Positions 10,755 to 20,996 of a stretch of 64,000 bases of DNA are shown here, piece after piece. The DNA is from Brachycybe producta (Eukaryota; Arthropoda; Diplopoda; Playtdesmida; Andrognathidae), in assembly GCA_036925085.1 (NCBI GenBank), contig JAUPFP010000091.1, positions 487,972-551,971 on the forward strand, written 5' to 3'. The notes beneath the pieces are model-generated. The model worked only from the letters and a program-made list of their open reading frames with translations. It did no database searches and had not been told where the DNA came from. A program made the position numbers and the translations under genes. How positions within the stretch are numbered: the stretch's first letter is position 1; every line of letters begins with the position of its first letter.

Positions 10755-11227
10755 CCCCAAATGAGAGGCGACGTCATATTGTAACGTCATGATACTTTGA
10801 TATTTCTATTTATTTAGATTTCGCCCTATTGAAAGCAACTGTCTTCTGTTTGACTTGCATTAAATTTCTCCTTTTATCCGATAGATATTTGTTTTTTTAA
10901 TGTTTTAGTTGTTTGATTTATGAATTATAAAAAAAAGTAAAAAAAAATGTTATAAATGGTATACAAATGAGGAACACACACACCGTGACACGCACGTCGT
11001 TGATGACGTCACTGAGGTTTTTTTTTTACCGCCAGATGGTAGCACATTACATTCTACATTTATTTCTTGCTGCGTCTGCTAAACATTTCGAAACCTATGT
11101 TTATAATAAATTACAATAATTAATAAATTGTGTTAATAATTAATGTTAAGATAATATTTTTTTATTTAATAATTCTAATAAATAATGACAGCAATAATAA
11201 TAAATGAATGAAACAATTGTTGAAGCT
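10755..11227. other. Intergenic, no feature recognised
   Basis: AT-rich spacer downstream of BRCC3. It contains GTTGATGACGTCACTGAGG at 11011, a CRE-like TGACGTCA, but without other support. Confidence 0.3.
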
Positions 11228-11233
11228 TTTATT
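11228..11233 (-). terminator. BRCC3 polyadenylation signal
   Basis: TTTATT on the plus strand is AATAAA on the minus strand, about 31 bases beyond the BRCC3 stop codon. Confidence 0.6.
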
Positions 11234-11263
11234 TAATATTTATCTGAATTTGAAAGTTTATTT

Positions 11264-14200
11264 TCAGTTTAAAAGTCCAGAAACTTCGATTTTCTTTAAT
11301 AATTTGTCTCTCTCTTCTACCATTTGTTTTACTTTGTATTCGTTGATACGAAGTCGATTTTCTAACACTTGTATCAAAGGAATGCTCGTCACTTCGGTGA
11401 TGTTACACAAGGATTTCGTGAAAACTATAAAGAGAAAAAGTTACGTTTTTATTCCCTCTATCTAAATGTATCTGTCCCTATCTCTTTCCCTCTCCGACTG
11501 TCCGACAACTGTTAATATACAGGCAAGTGGGGGCCGCACGGTTAAAAGTTATCATTGGGTCTACTTCCTCCATCATTTCTGTTATGGACGGAAGTTCATG
11601 GAGGGACGGTGCTTAATGAAAGGTAAGTGTGGTTATATTTTTAAATAATATTTCAAAATCGCAATTTTTTAACTCTATGTTGAAACTAAATTGAGTATGC
11701 CCAAATAAGACGAAAACATCCATTAAAATGCTCTGAAAAATGCGTCAAAATATTTTTTTTAAAAAAAAACAATTAAACCAAAGAGAAGCAAACACGTGCT
11801 GGTTTTTCTGGTTTTTTTTTTAATTATTTTTACGTATTTTTATGAGCATTTTAATTGATGTTTTTTCTTATTTGGGCGTACTCAATGGAGTTTAACATAG
11901 AGTTAAAAATTCACTATTTTGAAATATTATTTAAAAATATAACCGCACTTACATTTTTTTGTCATTCTATCATCAGACCAGCATATATTTAAGGTGCACA
12001 TTGTACTTTGAAAAATTAAAATTTGACAACTTTAAATATATTTAAAAATTAACATTTTTTTCTTTAACATCGGTTCTATGGGCTCAATAGAACAACGATG
12101 CTAACGCTAAGTGTCGAGTTTTTCGAAGTAAGTTTGCGATAGTCTCTTAACGTATGCACCACCTTTTCGTTTCAACCCTAGGCTGTTCTTTTCATTAAGC
12201 ACCGTCTCTCCATCAGCTTCCGTCCATAACGAAAATGATGGACGAAGTAGACCCAATGATAACTTTTAACCATACGGCCCCCACTTGCCTGTGTTAATAT
12301 TCCGTTAATTATACCTGCACTGTTGTGCAGGTCTGTAAGTACGTCCTGTTCCGTTCTGAAACCACATTTATTGAAAGCTTCTTGTTCTTCTTGATATAGA
12401 ACGGATGGAAGATCAATCAGAGCTTCGAGACAAGTACGACTGACGTGAGAAGTAGGAACTACGTGAACGGGAACCTCGAGACGCTCGTATCTACAAACAA
12501 AATGAAACGTTTTCGAAGAGAGAAAAACAAAAAAAGGTGACAATATCGTTATATAATATACGATTCCAATCCTTACTGAGGTTGTTCGCCTTCGGGACTT
12601 TGATTGATTGACTGGAAACACGTTAGTTGTATGCGGTTTTGCTGTTTTAGTTTGAAATTTTAGAGAAGAAACAAAAATTAGACCTGAAAACAAATGAGAA
12701 AAAGATGGTAGAAAAATTTTTTACTGATACATTTGTCGTCTTGTCTTCGTTGAATACGGAGAAAATCAATCCGACAAAACCTTCGTCCATCATTTGATAA
12801 ACAGCTTGCGTCTGAACATCTGTTACAATTCAAAACGGATTTTAAATCAAGTGATTTTTTTTAATAAAAATTTAAAAAAAGTATTTCTTTTATTTTCTAA
12901 AAGAAAAAATATACAAAAATTAAAAATTGTAAAAAAAAAAGATTTATATTTTATACATTTTTCAATTAACATGACTCTTGATACTCTTTAAGTTATTTAG
13001 TCACCATTCTGAAGGGTGCAAACAAACACTTGAAAACAAGCTTAACGATTATTTTAATATAAACCGTTAACTGGTTTCTTTTCAAAATAATCGTTTTAGA
13101 AATTAAATATTTCGAATTGTTTTTAAATAATAAAAAAAATCCGATTTTAAATCTAATAAAAAGCAGGGCGGCTGATTTTTTTTAATCAAATAAATCGATT
13201 TATTTGATTTAAATCAGATTTTTTTTATTTATTTTTTCATTTATATGAAATATTAAATTTTTTTAAGATGATGTTTGCAAAAATGCGTAATAATAACAGT
13301 GTTAATTGTTAAGTTAGTAAAATAATTGCAAAATAAGGAAAAAAAAGTTAATAAACATTCAAATTTGAAAATAATAAGTTTCAAGCACTTTTAATTTAAC
13401 ATTCTGAACATATAAACACAAGCTTTTCAGTTCCCAAAGCAAATCAGTGCCTCAAGAGGTAAACTGGGTTAAGTCACGTTTTTTTAAAAAAAACATGATT
13501 TTTACATCTTCATTAGATGTAAAATTCGTGTTTTTAAACAGCTTGCCAAGTTCTACCAGTAATACAACAGTGTTAAGTCCACGGTTTTACACGTCAGCCA
13601 CTAGATGGTGGTATACCATGTTAAGTCCTATTCCATCAATGAAGAGAAAAACTTTCAAACGACTCCACTGTAACATTTAGGTTTGGTGACTTAACACAGT
13701 TTACCTCTGAGGCTCTTAAATAGATTACTATTATTACTATTTATATGTATGTATCTCTTTAATGATTTTTCCACCAGTCAATTGGGGATACTTCCTCAAG
13801 TATATCTTCCAAAAAAATAATGCATTAATGAAAGGACTACCACCGGATTTTATTTTATAAACATAGAAAAAATGTGATAAATGTGAATTTGTTTTTAAAA
13901 AATCATTTGATTTATTTAAAAAAATTATTTGATTTAAAAAAAAAGGAAAATCATGACTTCGTTGCCAGACGACATGACTAGATATTAATTATTAACTTGT
14001 ATATAATTACCAACGTGCGAAGGCCAAACTGTAATGTGGGGATGAGAATGATACCATCCTATAACACGCATAGGACGTTGCAACTTTGAAGCTAACATCT
14101 GAAAGTACAAAATTAATACCAGCTATATATATATATAAATGTCATTAAAATGGTGACTTCAGCTTTAGTCGATGCATCGGAGAGTTGTTCAGGTGATATT

Positions 14201-14775
14201 TCGACGCGGTCTCGCCTTTTATCCGAACGGCACAACATGATGACAGCTGATATCTGAGAAATTCGCTTCTCGTCGATCTGCAAATCATCATCATCTACAA
14301 TTAGAGGACCTGGAATTATCCTAAGTTAACTATCAAAGCGGCAAATCAGTCATTCTGCAAATTTACCAGTCTATGTACGATTTTGTTTTGCTTTCCGTAT
14401 TAAATTTATATAAATTACCTAGTGTTTCGGCCAATGTGCAAAGTACCTACCGCACCAAACGGATCTACATAATGTCGTTATATTTGGACTTATCTGGATA
14501 AGTTTGACAATGGTAGTATTTTCCATACTATCTAAATTGCTAGACCGTGCATTGGTTTATTATTTTGTAAATGGACTAGTGAATTTGGAGAATAATAGAC
14601 TTTCACTTTGACAGACTAAGGATTAAAAAAATAACGAAATTCTCATTGTGTTGTGAAATAAATCGCATACTTCTCCTATTAATAACCCCATAACTTCCTC
14701 TTTTTCTGTCGTCAGAGCGTGGTTAAGACACACCAGATAGACATCAGCAGACAAATAAACACGATTGACAGCCAT
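11264..14775 (-). CDS. BRCC3: BRCC36 K63-specific deubiquitinase (BRCC3), seven exons, 267 aa
   Basis: Exons on the minus strand are 14775-14671, 14277-14158, 14098-14011, 12819-12731, 12641-12577, 12490-12315 and 11424-11264. All junctions are GT-AG and in phase, 804 nt in total. The protein opens MAVNRVYLSADVYLVCLNHA. It has the JAMM zinc-protease signature: Glu27 in TEKEEVMG, then YHSHPHITVWPSHVD with His92, His94 and Asp105. Diagnostic BRCC36 blocks follow: RVEISPEQLSDAS, QMMDEGFVGLIFS, CFQSINQSPEGE, YERLEVPVHVV and a C-terminal coiled coil ending SGLLN. BRCC36 cleaves Lys63-linked ubiquitin in the nuclear BRCA1-A and cytosolic BRISC complexes with an Abraxas-type partner. All catalytic residues are present. 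The 3' donor of exon 2 (GAA|GTCACC) is weak. The protein is shorter than human (about 316) through loss of the loop after the catalytic core. The gene is head-to-head with GOLGA5. Confidence 0.95.
11519..12292. mobile_element. 774-bp hAT-like foldback element in BRCC3 intron 6
   Basis: The ends ACAGGCAAGTGGGGGCCG and CGGCCCCCACTTGCCTGT are perfect inverted repeats, flanked by perfect GTTAATAT duplications (11511-11518 and 12293-12300). The arms pair over several hundred bases: TTGGGTCTACTTCCTCCATC with its inverse at 12240, and ACTCTATGTTGAAACT with its inverse near 11900. The first six terminal bases match the ACAGGCAATT family, suggesting mobilisation by a related transposase. It adds spurious open frame to the preceding exon. 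Confidence 0.9.
13130..13260. repeat. AAATCGATTT palindromic AT tract
   Basis: TTTAATCAAATAAATCGATTTATTTGATTTAAATC around 13180-13225 is a self-complementary motif, echoed at 13890-13950. It is probably part of a degraded transposon in BRCC3 intron 3. Confidence 0.4.
13447..13714. mobile_element. MITE with GTGCCTC..AGGTAAAC ends, in BRCC3 intron 3
   Basis: The left end GTGCCTCAAGAGGTAAACTG pairs with the right end CAGTTTACCTCTGAGGCTC. AAGTCACG / GTGACTTAACAC continue the inverted repeat. A half copy lies at 47593-47740 (GTGCCTCAGAGGTAAACAGT). The internal GTGTTAAGTCCACGGTTTTACAC is shared by both. Confidence 0.65.
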
Positions 14776-14808
14776 CTTTATTATAAAAATAAATAATAAC
14801 AAAATGAT

Positions 14809-15040
14809 ACTAGCATTAGCTTATTAGAATTGTCATAGCGCATGCGCATTACCATCTTATCGTTTTATATAAGAAAACTAACCTAACCTAACTAAACCTA
14901 TAGTGAACGTCTCATTGGCAGTTTCTATTGGTGATCAATAGATGGCGCTGCTAACGCAAATTTGCCGTCACTTTTCTATATAAACCGATAAGATAAGCAA
15001 TGCGCATGCGTTATGTAAATTCTAATAAGCTAATGCTAGT
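14809..15040. mobile_element. MITE with ~60-bp inverted ends in the BRCC3/GOLGA5 spacer
   Basis: ACTAGCATTAGCTTATTAGA at 14809 is mirrored by TCTAATAAGCTAATGCTAGT ending at 15040. GCGCATGCGCATTA and the GATAAG/CTTATC pair extend the inverted arms to about 60 bases. The interior has CTAACCTAACC and a GATGGCGCTGC block. It lies 34 bases upstream of the BRCC3 start codon, so it probably carries or displaces part of that promoter. Confidence 0.75.
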
Positions 15041-15356
15041 AAGATTACAAAAATAAACAACAGATGGCACTTATAATCAATTTCAGAATTAGTCGCCTTA
15101 TAAAGTTTAATATTTATTAGTCACCGCCGTTAGAAACTATTTTGATTGAATAAATCAGAATGAAAATAAATATATGTACAGTTATTTATTTTTTTATTAG
15201 TTTATTAAATTATTATAATTATAAAAGATTATAATGATAATAGCACTGGAAAAACGAATATGGAAGTTTTTTTATTGAGATTTTGAATTTAGTCGCCGCC
15301 GTCACTTGTCCGCCAAATAATAGCGCCATCTAGTGTAAATAATGGTAGTAAATATA
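15041..15356. other. Divergent promoter region between BRCC3 and GOLGA5
   Basis: The 937-bp spacer between the two start codons is largely two MITEs. This remaining part is AT-rich with two GATGGCGC/GCGCCATC blocks (for example GCGCCATCTAG near 15325) that resemble repeat-borne motifs. No TATA or initiator stood out. Confidence 0.35.
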
Positions 15357-15552
15357 ACAGGCAGTTGGGCTCAGCACTAAGTTTTTGTTTGTCCCGCCCT
15401 TTTATGAGCGTCATACATTTATAATTTGTTTCTTACTTAGTCTGACGTCACGTTTTCCGCCTTTTTTAATTTTTCATTGGTTGATATTTGGTCTGACGCT
15501 CGTAAAAGGGCGGGACAAACAAAAAACTTAATGCTGAGCACAACGGCCTGTG
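15357..15552. mobile_element. ACAGGC MITE (196 bp) with perfect 8-bp target duplication
   Basis: Flanked by TAAATATA on both sides (15349-15356 and 15553-15560). The ends are ACAGGCAGTTGGGCTCAGCA and the inverse TGCTGAGCACAACGGCCTGTG. The interior GTTTGTCCCGCCCTTTTA is mirrored. It is related to the 207-bp family by its ends and GC boxes, and lies 160 bases upstream of the GOLGA5 start. Confidence 0.85.
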
Positions 15553-15712
15553 TAAATATATGTTTATCATTGAAAATGGAGTTTGTGTTCTGACGTACAC
15601 AAGTTAGTAATGATAAAATTTTATGAAATTGTATTACATATATTTTTAATATATAAATTTGTTTAATTTCACTTCAGAACGTACGACTTAAAGTGAAAAA
15701 CAAACAGTTTAA

Positions 15713-18700
15713 ATGTCGTGGTTCACTGATTTGGCCGGAAGGGCCGAAGAACTTCTGAATAAAGTGGATCAATCAGCTGCTGTGGCTCTTAAGAAAGAGG
15801 ATGGAAGTTCAAGTAAACCCACAAGTAGAAGTACAACACCCATTCGTAACTTCCAACGTGTTGCACCAAAAGAGGATTCTTCGGCAACTGGGACAAAACC
15901 TCCGTTTGTTGCGAGTTCATCTGTAGCCGTAACAAAGGGACATTCGGAAACAACTTCGGTCAAACCAAAATCTAAGAAAGAAATAGAGGAACTGAAACTG
16001 TTTGAGTTTCTAAACAGTTCTGAGAATCCTCTTCCATCGACTTCCAAAATTAAACACGGAAACGAAGTTCTAGTAACGTCGGAACGAGAAGAAATAAACT
16101 CGAGAACCGATACGATAACCACGGTGGTTGACAACGTCGTTTCACCTAGTTAGAAACAATTTTTTTTATTCACTTTCAGATATCTTGAAAGTGTTAATGC
16201 GTTTGGTTTTCGTTTCAGTGACTGAGGAATCGACGAAGGAAGCTTCCGATGTTGAATCGATTTCTTTACAGTCCGCTTCATTGACGGCCGAAGAGCAAGC
16301 GACGAGAACTCCGCCGTTGGAACGTGAGAACCGATTACTGCAGAGCGAAGTCACTTCGTTGAATCAGGATCTAAATCAGTCTTTGAAAAAGACACAGAAC
16401 GTCGAAGCCGGCAAATATGCATTTAAAATATATAATTAATAATGTGTTTTCATCAGCTGATTACTGAGCTTTTCAGAAGCAACATTATGAAGAAATTAAA
16501 AATATTTTAGAAAGTAGAAGTGGAAAATAATAATTTAAGAATATTGTCATGTTAGTATCTTAAAAAATAAATTTTTTATGGAAGACAACTTGAGGTCAAT
16601 TGGGTTATTTAAAAAAAAAACTTAAACTATTTTGAAAGATATCAACATGAAAATACCCGTAAACAATTGAAATACCCTTCTAGTTTCTAAAACACTTTCT
16701 AGTTGTTTGTTTTTTTTAATTTTGCTCCTGAAACACAAAATAATCAGATTTCATAAATCAGCAGTTCACAAAACATTATAAGTGACTCAGTTACTCTTCT
16801 AGTTTCTGAAACATTTTCAAGTTTTTCCTAATGTTTCTTATGAAACGTGTTGTTTAAGGAAAAAAAATTAAAATCGAAACAATTTGAAATCATGAATCTC
16901 AATTTAAATATAAAACTTTCATTTTTTAAGAACTTCGTCGCGTCAAGAAGCAGTTAGACCGGTGTACGATACAATTGTCCGGGGAAGAGAAAACGATTCG
17001 AGAGATGAACGATCGTGAAGCAGATCTGAGACAATCTCTCGAAGCGAAGGATTCTCAATTAGCAGTATTACGAGTCCGACTGCAGGAAGTGGATCAAGAA
17101 CTGATCGTTACGAGAGAATCGATCGAGAAACTGAGAGAGGAAAACTCTCGTATTTTAGACGATCATTCCAGTTCGAGCGGACTTCACAGTCAAGCGATTC
17201 AGACTGTACAGGAACGACTACAACAATCCGAAGAACAACTCGAACAAGAAAGAGTTCATTTCAGAAACATTCAGGTTAAGATATATTTATTTTGTTGTTG
17301 TTGTTTTTTTCTTCTAAAATTTGAGACTGGTTTATGTAGAGCGAAAGTATCGAACGAATAAGTCGTCTCGAAGAAGAGCTGAAGACGTTAGCTTCGAATT
17401 TTAATGAAGCAAAATCCAAAGTTCAGGAGGAAAAGGCTCGTAACGCCGAACTCGCAGCTCAGCTTCGTACTGCTAAACATGGATACGATTCGTCTCAGCA
17501 AGAACTTAGTGACTATAAAACGAAAGCTCAAAGAATTCTGCAGTCGAAAGAAAGATTGATTGCTAGTTTAAAAGATAATGCGGAGAAGGGTGGAGATGCG
17601 AATGCTGATGCCATAGCTACGTCGGCAGTCGAATTGGAAGAATTGAGGTTCTAATAATTAACTCATTTAATATTTTTTATTTCAATATATCACCAATAAA
17701 TCTGGTTAACACATAAATGTATAACACAAAACAAACGAATAACACGAAATATTTGTTTGTGTCGATTCCTCACATTAGTGTAAGTGTTCATTTAACTAGG
17801 AAAAAATATTCTGGTCGCGTCAATTTATTTCATTAAGGTGGTTTATGAACAGCTGATTTTCAAACTGGTTATTCTGTCATTCAGAAGCAAAAATTTAACA
17901 GGGGCTAGAAAGTGTTTTTAGAAACTAGAAGAGTAGCTAAATTATTTAAGGGTATTTTCATTTTGATATCTTTCAAAATAAACATTTTATAGTCACAAAT
18001 TTAAAAAAAAATATCATCTGCTTAAAGTTGGGTTAGTTTCAACCTCTCATTTTCATATCTTTCAAAATAAGCTTTTTAGCTTATTTTGAAAGATATGAAA
18101 ATGAAAATATCCTTAAATAATTGTGCTACCCTTCTGATTTTCAAAACACGGTCGAGAAGCGTATACACTTTAAAAACATTGTTAAAAAAAACATTAGAAA
18201 CAATTTAGTTAACGTTTCATTTTAAAACTAAATAAACTCAATTAATAAAAACCTTAGCAAAATTCTATATTCGCATTAATCGCAATTTAAAATCAATATT
18301 TGACTTACGATTCATTACATTTTTTAAAGAGAATAACTAAACTGACAAAAATGGCGAAACTATTCATTCATTACGATTTATATAAACAATAAATATTTTG
18401 CAAATTTCATATTTGCTATATTTGTTATATGAAGTTATAATTTTAATTTGACGCGCGATTAATGAAATTAATACTAAAATAATAAAAAATGTGGTTAATT
18501 AATAAGATTAACAATTAATAAATAATGAAAATCTCAAAATTTCTCATTTTTTTAAGAACAAAATCATAATTCTGAACAAAAGTGTAGTAGTAATTATGGT
18601 TTTCTTGTGTCCGTTATGTAGACAAGAACGAGATCTTCTTAAAGACGATTTGATGGATGCCCAACGTCAAACGGAACTTGTGAGAGCTGAACTTCACGAA

Positions 18701-19556
18701 TCAGAGTCTCAGATGCAGATTGAAGTTGACGCCGCTAGAGAGTATGCTCGCGAGATTGAGGAAAGGCTAAAAGAGGAACGATCTCGTAGAGAAGATGTGG
18801 AACAGGAAGTCGTTCAGTTAAAACAAGAAATCAAGTATCATTGCGAAGACAGCGCTCGTCAGAAGACGACTTTGCAGTCGAGATTGAACGACCGCGATGT
18901 TGAGATCGAACGGTTGCGCAAGCAGTTGATGGCTAAACAAGTGAACAGCAGTGGACAGAAAGAACTCGAGGGGAGGCTGAACGCACTCACCGAGAGTCTC
19001 ATTCAGAAACAAACTATGCTGGAAGCTTTGAGTACGGAGAAGAGTTCTCTCGTTTTTCAACTGGAAAGAGCCGAACAACAGTTAAAAGATCAAAAGACTT
19101 ATTCGAAAAGGAACGCAAGCATGGCCGTCAACGTCTCGGACGATAACGATAGTCTGTATCTCATTTTATGTTTTGATCCGTCTTTTCGTTATACACTTTC
19201 GAACATTTTTTTAAAAAAATATTTTCAGGTAGGCTTCGAGTCCCCGTATTCATGACGGAGACACCGTTCGATGGAGAAGTGACTCGTAAAGTTAAAAGAG
19301 TTTATAACACAATCGATACGTTCAGTTTCCGTCTAGGAGTTTTTCTCAGACGTTATCCGATGGCGAGAATTCTTATAATTATTTACATGGTATTTCTAAC
19401 AATTCGCTTTTATTTTCAGTTTGTAAATGATGAACTGACTTGGTTTTTATCGATTTTTTTTAAAAGGTTATGCTTCATTTTTGGGTTCTGGTTGTTCTTT
19501 TAACGTATACTCCGGAAATTCACGACAAGGATTGTTCTGTTCCGAATGGAAAATGA
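15713..19556 (+). CDS. GOLGA5: Golgin-84 (GOLGA5), seven exons, 686 aa
   Basis: Exons are 15713-16148, 16219-16410, 16931-17274, 17340-17647, 18622-19151, 19229-19389 and 19467-19556. All are in phase, 2061 nt in total. The N-terminus MSWFTDLAGRAEELLNKVDQ is diagnostic for golgin-84. A Ser/Thr-rich region (about 30-200) leads into a long coiled coil (about 210-600) with the conserved blocks RILQSKERLIASL, LQSRLNDRD and TESLIQKQTMLEALSTEK. The C-terminus has FSFRLGVFLRRYPMAR and one membrane span followed by LLTYTPEIH, which anchors the tail in the Golgi membrane. Golgin-84 tethers COPI vesicles and helps to form Golgi ribbons (family knowledge). The exon 2 to 3 junction uses a GC donor (GCCG|GCAAAT), required to keep the frame. 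The exon 1 donor (CCTA|GTTAGA) is weak. Human is 731 residues. Confidence 0.95.
16450..16860. repeat. CAGCTGATTTTCGAAC-family arms in GOLGA5 intron 2
   Basis: Contains CAGCTGATTACTGAGC, TTTTAGAAAGTAGAAG, a TTTTGAAAGATATCAACATG stretch and TTCTAGTTTCTAAAACAC in inverted order, as in the other copies of this dispersed foldback family. Confidence 0.55.
17844..18160. repeat. CAGCTGATTTTCGAAC-family repeat in GOLGA5 intron 4
   Basis: AACAGCTGATTTTCAAACTG at the left, ACTAGAAGAGTAGC, TTTCATTTTGATATCTTTC, then the inverted GATATGAAAATGAAAATATC and ACCCTTCTGATTTTC. The middle (AAAGCTTTTTAGCTT) is a palindrome. Intron position only; no exon is affected. Confidence 0.6.
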
Positions 19557-19594
19557 TGAGAAATAATAATATAACTGGCTTTCATATTGCACGC

Positions 19595-19600
19595 AATAAA
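19595..19600 (+). terminator. GOLGA5 polyadenylation signal
   Basis: AATAAA about 40 bases after the stop codon, the first such signal downstream. Confidence 0.6.
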
Positions 19601-19617
19601 CGTTACAATGTCATATA

Positions 19618-20312
19618 AATAGCTGATTTTTCGAACTTTAAATTATTCTGCGTTTCAGAAAAACAACACTAAGGAGAAATTGAAATTGTTTTACAGTCTA
19701 GAACGGTACCGGAATCACGCAATAGTATTTGCATATTGATATCTTTTAAAATAAACTTTTTAGAGACAAAAATTAAAAAAATATCGTCTGCTTAAAATTG
19801 TTTTTTTTTTTTTTTTTTTTCAAACTGACAAAAAGCTTTTTTTGTTAAGTTTTTCTTAATTCTGTTCCTGAAAGATAGAATAAACAACAGTTCAATGGGG
19901 CGTTTTTGAAAACCACCTTTTTACTTTAAAACCAGGTTTTGATGTTTTTTTTTTCTTTCTTGTTTATTCATTTATCTTAGTGCAAATGAAGAGTTATTTA
20001 CATTTTTACGCGAAAAAATTGTAACAGTTGTGGTAGTGAAGACAATATTATGTCGTACCGCGCTTAAAATAATTAATTAGCTTATAGGGGAGGCAAAGAG
20101 GAGAGGAAATAAGTCAAGTAAGGCCCAAATCCAAGTAGGAAACTTAGCGCTTAAACTTCAACTTGAACCTGCTGAAAAGGGTTTGAAAACCGAAAAAAAA
20201 CTGTTTTAATAAGTATTCTTCAATATATTACTGTTGCTCAGTTGAAACAGTATGCAATGACTTTCAAGTTAAGCGGCAAGTATTCTTCTTAAATTTGAAC
20301 CTAAAACTTATT
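19618..20312. other. Intergenic with one CAGCTGATTTTCGAAC arm
   Basis: 19618-19900 holds a left arm of the dispersed family (AGCTGATTTTTCGAACTT) with poly-T. The rest is AT-rich and unrecognised. Confidence 0.4.
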
Positions 20313-20897
20313 CTACGGAGTCCTGCATAGAACAGTGTTTTTTTTTTCTTTTTTCTAGATTATAATTTGTTGAAACAAATTCACAAATTTCAAATTTTGA
20401 AAACAAATTTCACGAATAAATAGTTTATTATTTGGTCAATAGTAACAAATTACTAATTTTTTGCAACAGTTTAGTTATTTTGTTCAACGAAATTATTATG
20501 GTTAAACTGATAATTTTGTTTATTCAGACAAAAGATTTAATCAAAGTGGATGTACAACTTTTTGGAAGGAACTTTTAAGAAAAAAATTGTATGTTTGTTT
20601 GAAACTAGAATTGTAGGTTAATGTGTTAAAAAATATTTAACGTAATAATATTTGCAAAATAAAGCTTTCCAACCAGTTTGAATGGGGTAATTTTTCGATA
20701 AATGTCTGGATAAAAGAAAAAACTTAAATTTGATGATTTAAAGAACTGGCGTAAGAAGATAGCATCTTGTAAGTACTTTTATTGTAATCTTTTACTATTC
20801 TAGTTTCTTTCTTATATTTGTTTCTGTATAAGTAGTTTTTACTTCTATTGTAAATTACTCTGGCCGTAAAAAAGTGTGGTCTTTTACAGGACTCCTT
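20313..20897. mobile_element. Element with CTACGGAGTCCTG inverted ends
   Basis: CTACGGAGTCCTGCATAGAAC at the left and TCTTTTACAGGACTCC at the right are inverted relatives. The same terminal motif (GGAGCCCTGTAAAGGAC) bounds elements at 27177 and 59656. The interior here is AT-rich and has no clear minisatellite. The borders are approximate. Confidence 0.5.
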
Positions 20898-20996
20898 AAA
20901 CATTATTAACGACGATCATAGCCTCCTAGTAGGCTATGCGCCGATTTTTTTCCGTTTTTGATGTAAATATTTTGTTTGATTTGTTATTTTAGCGCG

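Noticed and set aside
12178..12693. A 171-codon minus frame covering BRCC3 exons 5-6 as one exon
   Set aside because: Homology and phase show two exons (12641-12577 and 12490-12315). The rest is intron and foldback read-through.
16180..16218. An alternative acceptor for GOLGA5 exon 2 at 16180
   Set aside because: It keeps the frame but would leave an intron of about 31 bases, too short for splicing.
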